A stretch of 14,920 nucleotides of DNA from CAYPCH01 sp964409165. GTDB lineage: Bacteria > Bacillota > Clostridia > Acetivibrionales > Acetivibrionaceae. The stretch lies in contig CAYPCH010000094.1 of NCBI GenBank assembly GCA_964409165.1, forward strand, positions 1-14,920, given 5' to 3'. Shown piece after piece: positions 12,098-14,920 of the stretch (position 1 is the stretch's first letter; every line of letters begins with the position of its first letter). The position numbers and the translations under genes are program-made. The notes under the pieces are model-generated. The model was given only the letters and a program-made list of their open reading frames with translations, made no database searches and was not told the DNA's origin.

Positions 12098-14545
12098 TTA
12101 TTTTGAATTAATTATTGTTTTTATCTTTTCTAAGTATTTGTCTGAAATCGTATCGGCTATGTCAGGAGTTTCTCCTTCCGAATAAACCCTGCAAAGTGGC
12201 ATGTCGGCATCGGGTAGTATCAGTGCCCAGCCGTTTTGCAATAAAAATTTCACACCGTCAAGCAACTCGATTTTTTCGCCGTTTTTTTCTGTTATTAGTG
12301 TTCTCATTACACGACCTTTTAATTCCCATGGACAGAATGTTTTTTTCTTACTAACGTAGAATTCGGGAATTTCTTTTAAGGCATCAGTAAGGCTTGTATC
12401 GGTAAGGCAAAGGAATTCAATTATTTTAACCAACCCTGCGAGTGCGTCGAAGTTCAGAAGGAACTGATTCATATTTTCACGGTTTTTAAATAGGTTATGA
12501 TTCAGCATCTGTTCCATTACCGCCTGGGGTGATGTTTTTGTCCTTACAACCTTACCTTTGTATTTTTCCGCTATACTTTCGATGATTGAAGGAGCTGTTA
12601 TGGGTACAACCATTTTTGAATCGGGTGCTGTTTTAAAAGTAATTAAAGAGGTCAGTGAAAGGAATAAATCATCCTTTACAACATTGCCAACCTTGTCAAT
12701 AAGTACAAGGGTTTCACCGTTGCTATCAATAAATGCTGCAAAGCTTGCGTTGTTGTCTTTTATTTCATCAACAATTGTATCTATTTCATTCAGATTGGCA
12801 GACGAGAAGCTTGCAACCTTACATCCTAAGTCCGTAAGCATCGGAACTACTATGGATATAACAAAATCTGAAGGAGAAACAACACAAATTTTTGGTGCAT
12901 CGTTCCTTATAGCTTCTACGTCCACTTCATTTAAGATAGAACGGACGTAATAGTTTTTAAAGTCTGTAATATTATTAAGCCTGCTTATTTCTTCTCCCGA
13001 ACAGCGTTTAAAATCTTCACGGGAAAATGAGTTTTCAATTTTCCTCTCGGTAACCCGGCTTATACTTGCACCTTTTGAATCCATGAAATCAACCTTAAGT
13101 TTGTTAGGGTTGCCATCGCTTATTTTTATATGTATTCCGCCTTCCACAGACAAAAACGTTATGGCATGTCTGGATAACGGAGTGAGCAGGCTACTCATGT
13201 TGAAAACTTCAACACCTACCGAAAGAATACCTGAAATAAAAGCATGCTTAAACATTCTTGCTGAATTGGAAGTAGTTGAACTTACAACTACCTTTGAGCC
13301 TTTCTTAAATATTGAGCCGTAGGCTGCACCCAATCTTGTTGCAAATTCTGGAGATATATCCACGTTAATTATTCCCGAAAGACCGTTTTCACCAAAAATG
13401 CTTTTGGAATGCTTGGAACCCCAGATAATGTTCCTGTCTACAGTTGCAAAAGAATCTACGGTTTTTTGAGGCCAGATTTTTACATCAGGTTTTATAATAG
13501 CCCTTTCATTTATTACGCAGTTGTCCCCAATTACTGTACTTTCATAGGTGTGAACATAATGCTTCAAATTGACTTTGTTGCAAAGTATTGAACCTCTTAT
13601 CTGAGAGCCATGCTCTATGTAGTCATTGTTCCATAACACGCTTCTTTTCACCGAAACATCATTTTCTATAACGTTATTATCACCTATGACGCATAGGCTG
13701 TCTATAATGGCTTTGCTACCGATACGGCAGTTTTCGCCGATAAAACATGGTGGATTGATTTGGGCATCCTGTTCTATCATTGTACCGTTTCCAATCCAAA
13801 CACCTTTTTGGATTTCATTTGCATTAATATTAACATTTATTTTACCTTCCAATATATCATAGTGAGCTTGAAGGTATGCCTGAAGGTCGCCTATATCACA
13901 CCAGTAATCGGTCATAATATGCCCAAACATAGGCTCTTTTTTGGCGAGAAGTAGGGGAAAGAGTTCCTGGCTGAAATCTACTTTCTTGTCTTTTGGAATA
14001 TATTTCAGAACTTCTGGCTCTAAAATATAGGTTCCCGTATTAACTGTGTCACTGAATACTTCACCCCAACTGGGTTTTTCCAGAAAACCGGTTATTGAGC
14101 CTTTTTTATCGACAATAACCACTCCATATTCAAGCGGAACATCAACTCTTGTTAAAACCAGGGTTGCCTTTGATTCCTTTGACTTGTGGTATTCTACCGC
14201 TTTAGTTATGTCCATATTTGTTAGAGAATCGCCGCTTATGACAATAAAGGTTTCATCAAGAAAATCTTCGGCATTCTTAACGCTTCCGGCAGTGCCTAAA
14301 GGAGTATCTTCAATAAAATAACTGATATTTACACCCAAATTGGTACCATTTCCAAAGTAGTCCTTGATTTTCTGAGGAAGATACATAAGAGTTACACCAA
14401 TATCCGTAATGCCATGAGCTTTAAGCAGAACGATAATATGTTCCATTATAGGAACATTCATTATAGGCACCATCGGTTTCGGAAGGTCACACGTAAGCGG
14501 ACGCAGTCTTGAACCTTCTCCCCCAGCCATTATTATAGCTTTCAT
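12098..14545 (-). CDS. NDP-sugar pyrophosphorylase / phosphomannomutase-like fusion protein
   Basis: An 815-residue, three-part protein. Residues 1-235 are a nucleotidyltransferase of the glucose-1-/mannose-1-phosphate type: GGEGSRLRPLT at 8-18, PKP at 22-24, SGDS at 104-107 and LEKP at 155-158, all intact. Residues about 245-375 are left-handed beta-helix hexapeptide repeats (IGNG, IGEN, IGDN, IGDN). Residues about 382-815 follow the phosphohexomutase layout but with altered active sites. The usual TASHNP is KISDGNP (474-480), the DGDGDR metal loop is DSNGE (607-611), and the RPSGTEP phosphate loop is LPDADMP (777-783) before CRVYSEG. Such fusions are often annotated as mannose-1-phosphate guanylyltransferase/phosphomannomutase, so similar drift is known. 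I expect nucleotide-sugar synthesis for surface polysaccharide, with the third domain regulatory or altered. ATG 14545 follows AAGGAT on the minus strand. Confidence 0.92.
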   Translation of the reverse strand: MKAIIMAGGEGSRLRPLTCDLPKPMVPIMNVPIMEHIIVLLKAHGITDIGVTLMYLPQKIKDYFGNGTNLGVNISYFIEDTPLGTAGSVKNAEDFLDETFIVISGDSLTNMDITKAVEYHKSKESKATLVLTRVDVPLEYGVVIVDKKGSITGFLEKPSWGEVFSDTVNTGTYILEPEVLKYIPKDKKVDFSQELFPLLLAKKEPMFGHIMTDYWCDIGDLQAYLQAHYDILEGKINVNINANEIQKGVWIGNGTMIEQDAQINPPCFIGENCRIGSKAIIDSLCVIGDNNVIENDVSVKRSVLWNNDYIEHGSQIRGSILCNKVNLKHYVHTYESTVIGDNCVINERAIIKPDVKIWPQKTVDSFATVDRNIIWGSKHSKSIFGENGLSGIINVDISPEFATRLGAAYGSIFKKGSKVVVSSTTSNSARMFKHAFISGILSVGVEVFNMSSLLTPLSRHAITFLSVEGGIHIKISDGNPNKLKVDFMDSKGASISRVTERKIENSFSREDFKRCSGEEISRLNNITDFKNYYVRSILNEVDVEAIRNDAPKICVVSPSDFVISIVVPMLTDLGCKVASFSSANLNEIDTIVDEIKDNNASFAAFIDSNGETLVLIDKVGNVVKDDLFLSLTSLITFKTAPDSKMVVPITAPSIIESIAEKYKGKVVRTKTSPQAVMEQMLNHNLFKNRENMNQFLLNFDALAGLVKIIEFLCLTDTSLTDALKEIPEFYVSKKKTFCPWELKGRVMRTLITEKNGEKIELLDGVKFLLQNGWALILPDADMPLCRVYSEGETPDIADTISDKYLEKIKTIINSK

Positions 14546-14637
14546 CTAAGGATCATCCTTTCGCTTTAAGATGTTGTATTTATGTAATATAGCATGTGTT
14601 TTGAGTTCATTATAAATCTTTAGTTACCCATAACAGA

Positions 14638-14666
14638 TCAATATAAATCATATTTATTATTGACAA
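14638..14666 (-). promoter_or_regulatory. Weak promoter candidate upstream of the nucleotidyltransferase fusion
   Basis: On the minus strand TTGTCA (14661-14666) is followed after 17 bases by TATTGA (14638-14643). A second option is TATAAT at 14609-14614, but its -35 (TCTGTT) is poor. The rest of 14546-14920 is AT-rich, and I see no gene, RNA or repeat in it. Confidence 0.3.
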
Positions 14667-14920
14667 AAACTTCAGAAAGAATCAGATTTAACTAATAAAC
14701 ATTTACGATTTTATACCATAACCAAGTATACACTAATTATATTCAATATAACTTTAAAAAATCCTTTTATAATTCACTACAAACTTATAAAATATTTGCA
14801 GGTATAAGTGAAACCATAGGATTCAGTCTGATTTTATGTAAACAAGCAATTGCGTTTGTTTTTATGTAACTCAACTTTCCCACAGTATTTATGGGCTCTT
14901 TGCCACTAACGTAGCATTGC

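Overview
The window looks like a low-GC, Gram-positive Clostridia genome. The DNA is AT-rich, Shine-Dalgarno sites are strong (AGGAGG type), a T-box leader precedes proS, and there is a YkwD-type SH3b-CAP secreted protein. I would guess the cellulolytic clostridial group (Acetivibrio/Ruminiclostridium relatives), but that is an impression from protein character and was not searched. An N-run at 10906-11005 shows this is scaffolded draft sequence.

Positions 1-7260 hold a RiPP (ribosomally made, post-translationally modified peptide) locus, all on the + strand. It contains a radical SAM/SPASM maturase broken by a single in-frame TAA (338-1498), a 50-residue Cys-rich precursor (1588-1740) and a second, intact radical SAM/SPASM maturase (1997-3328). 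A tightly packed run follows: an unrecognised 221-residue protein, a lysophospholipid acyltransferase-like (HtrB/LpxL fold) protein, an HEXXH peptidase of the MA-like type and an ABC exporter. The precursor carries four Cys and two W-x-N motifs (WVN, WIN) in its C-terminal half. W-x-N fits the three-residue cyclophane substrates of some SPASM enzymes, and the Cys fit thioether-type chemistry, so two enzymes could make two kinds of crosslink. The first maturase lies between inverted 19-bp repeats. The maturase-precursor pair lies between direct 55-bp repeats, one of which is a copy of the 5' end of the second maturase. This architecture suggests a module that was inserted, duplicated or can be lost.

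Positions 7261-9550 hold a terminator-like hairpin, a sigma-A-type promoter, a T-box leader with a plausible proline specifier, prolyl-tRNA synthetase (7705-9426) and two terminators. Positions 9698-10516 encode a secreted SH3b-CAP protein.

Positions 10517-11060, between convergent genes, hold an orphan promoter-terminator pair (a candidate small RNA). They also hold a 100-bp tandem palindromic repeat that contains the assembly gap and supplies the last codons of the next gene.

Positions 11046-14545, minus strand, hold an RluA-family pseudouridine synthase and an 815-residue fusion of nucleotidyltransferase, left-handed beta-helix and degenerate phosphomannomutase-like domains. Positions 14546-14920 are AT-rich upstream DNA with only weak promoter candidates.
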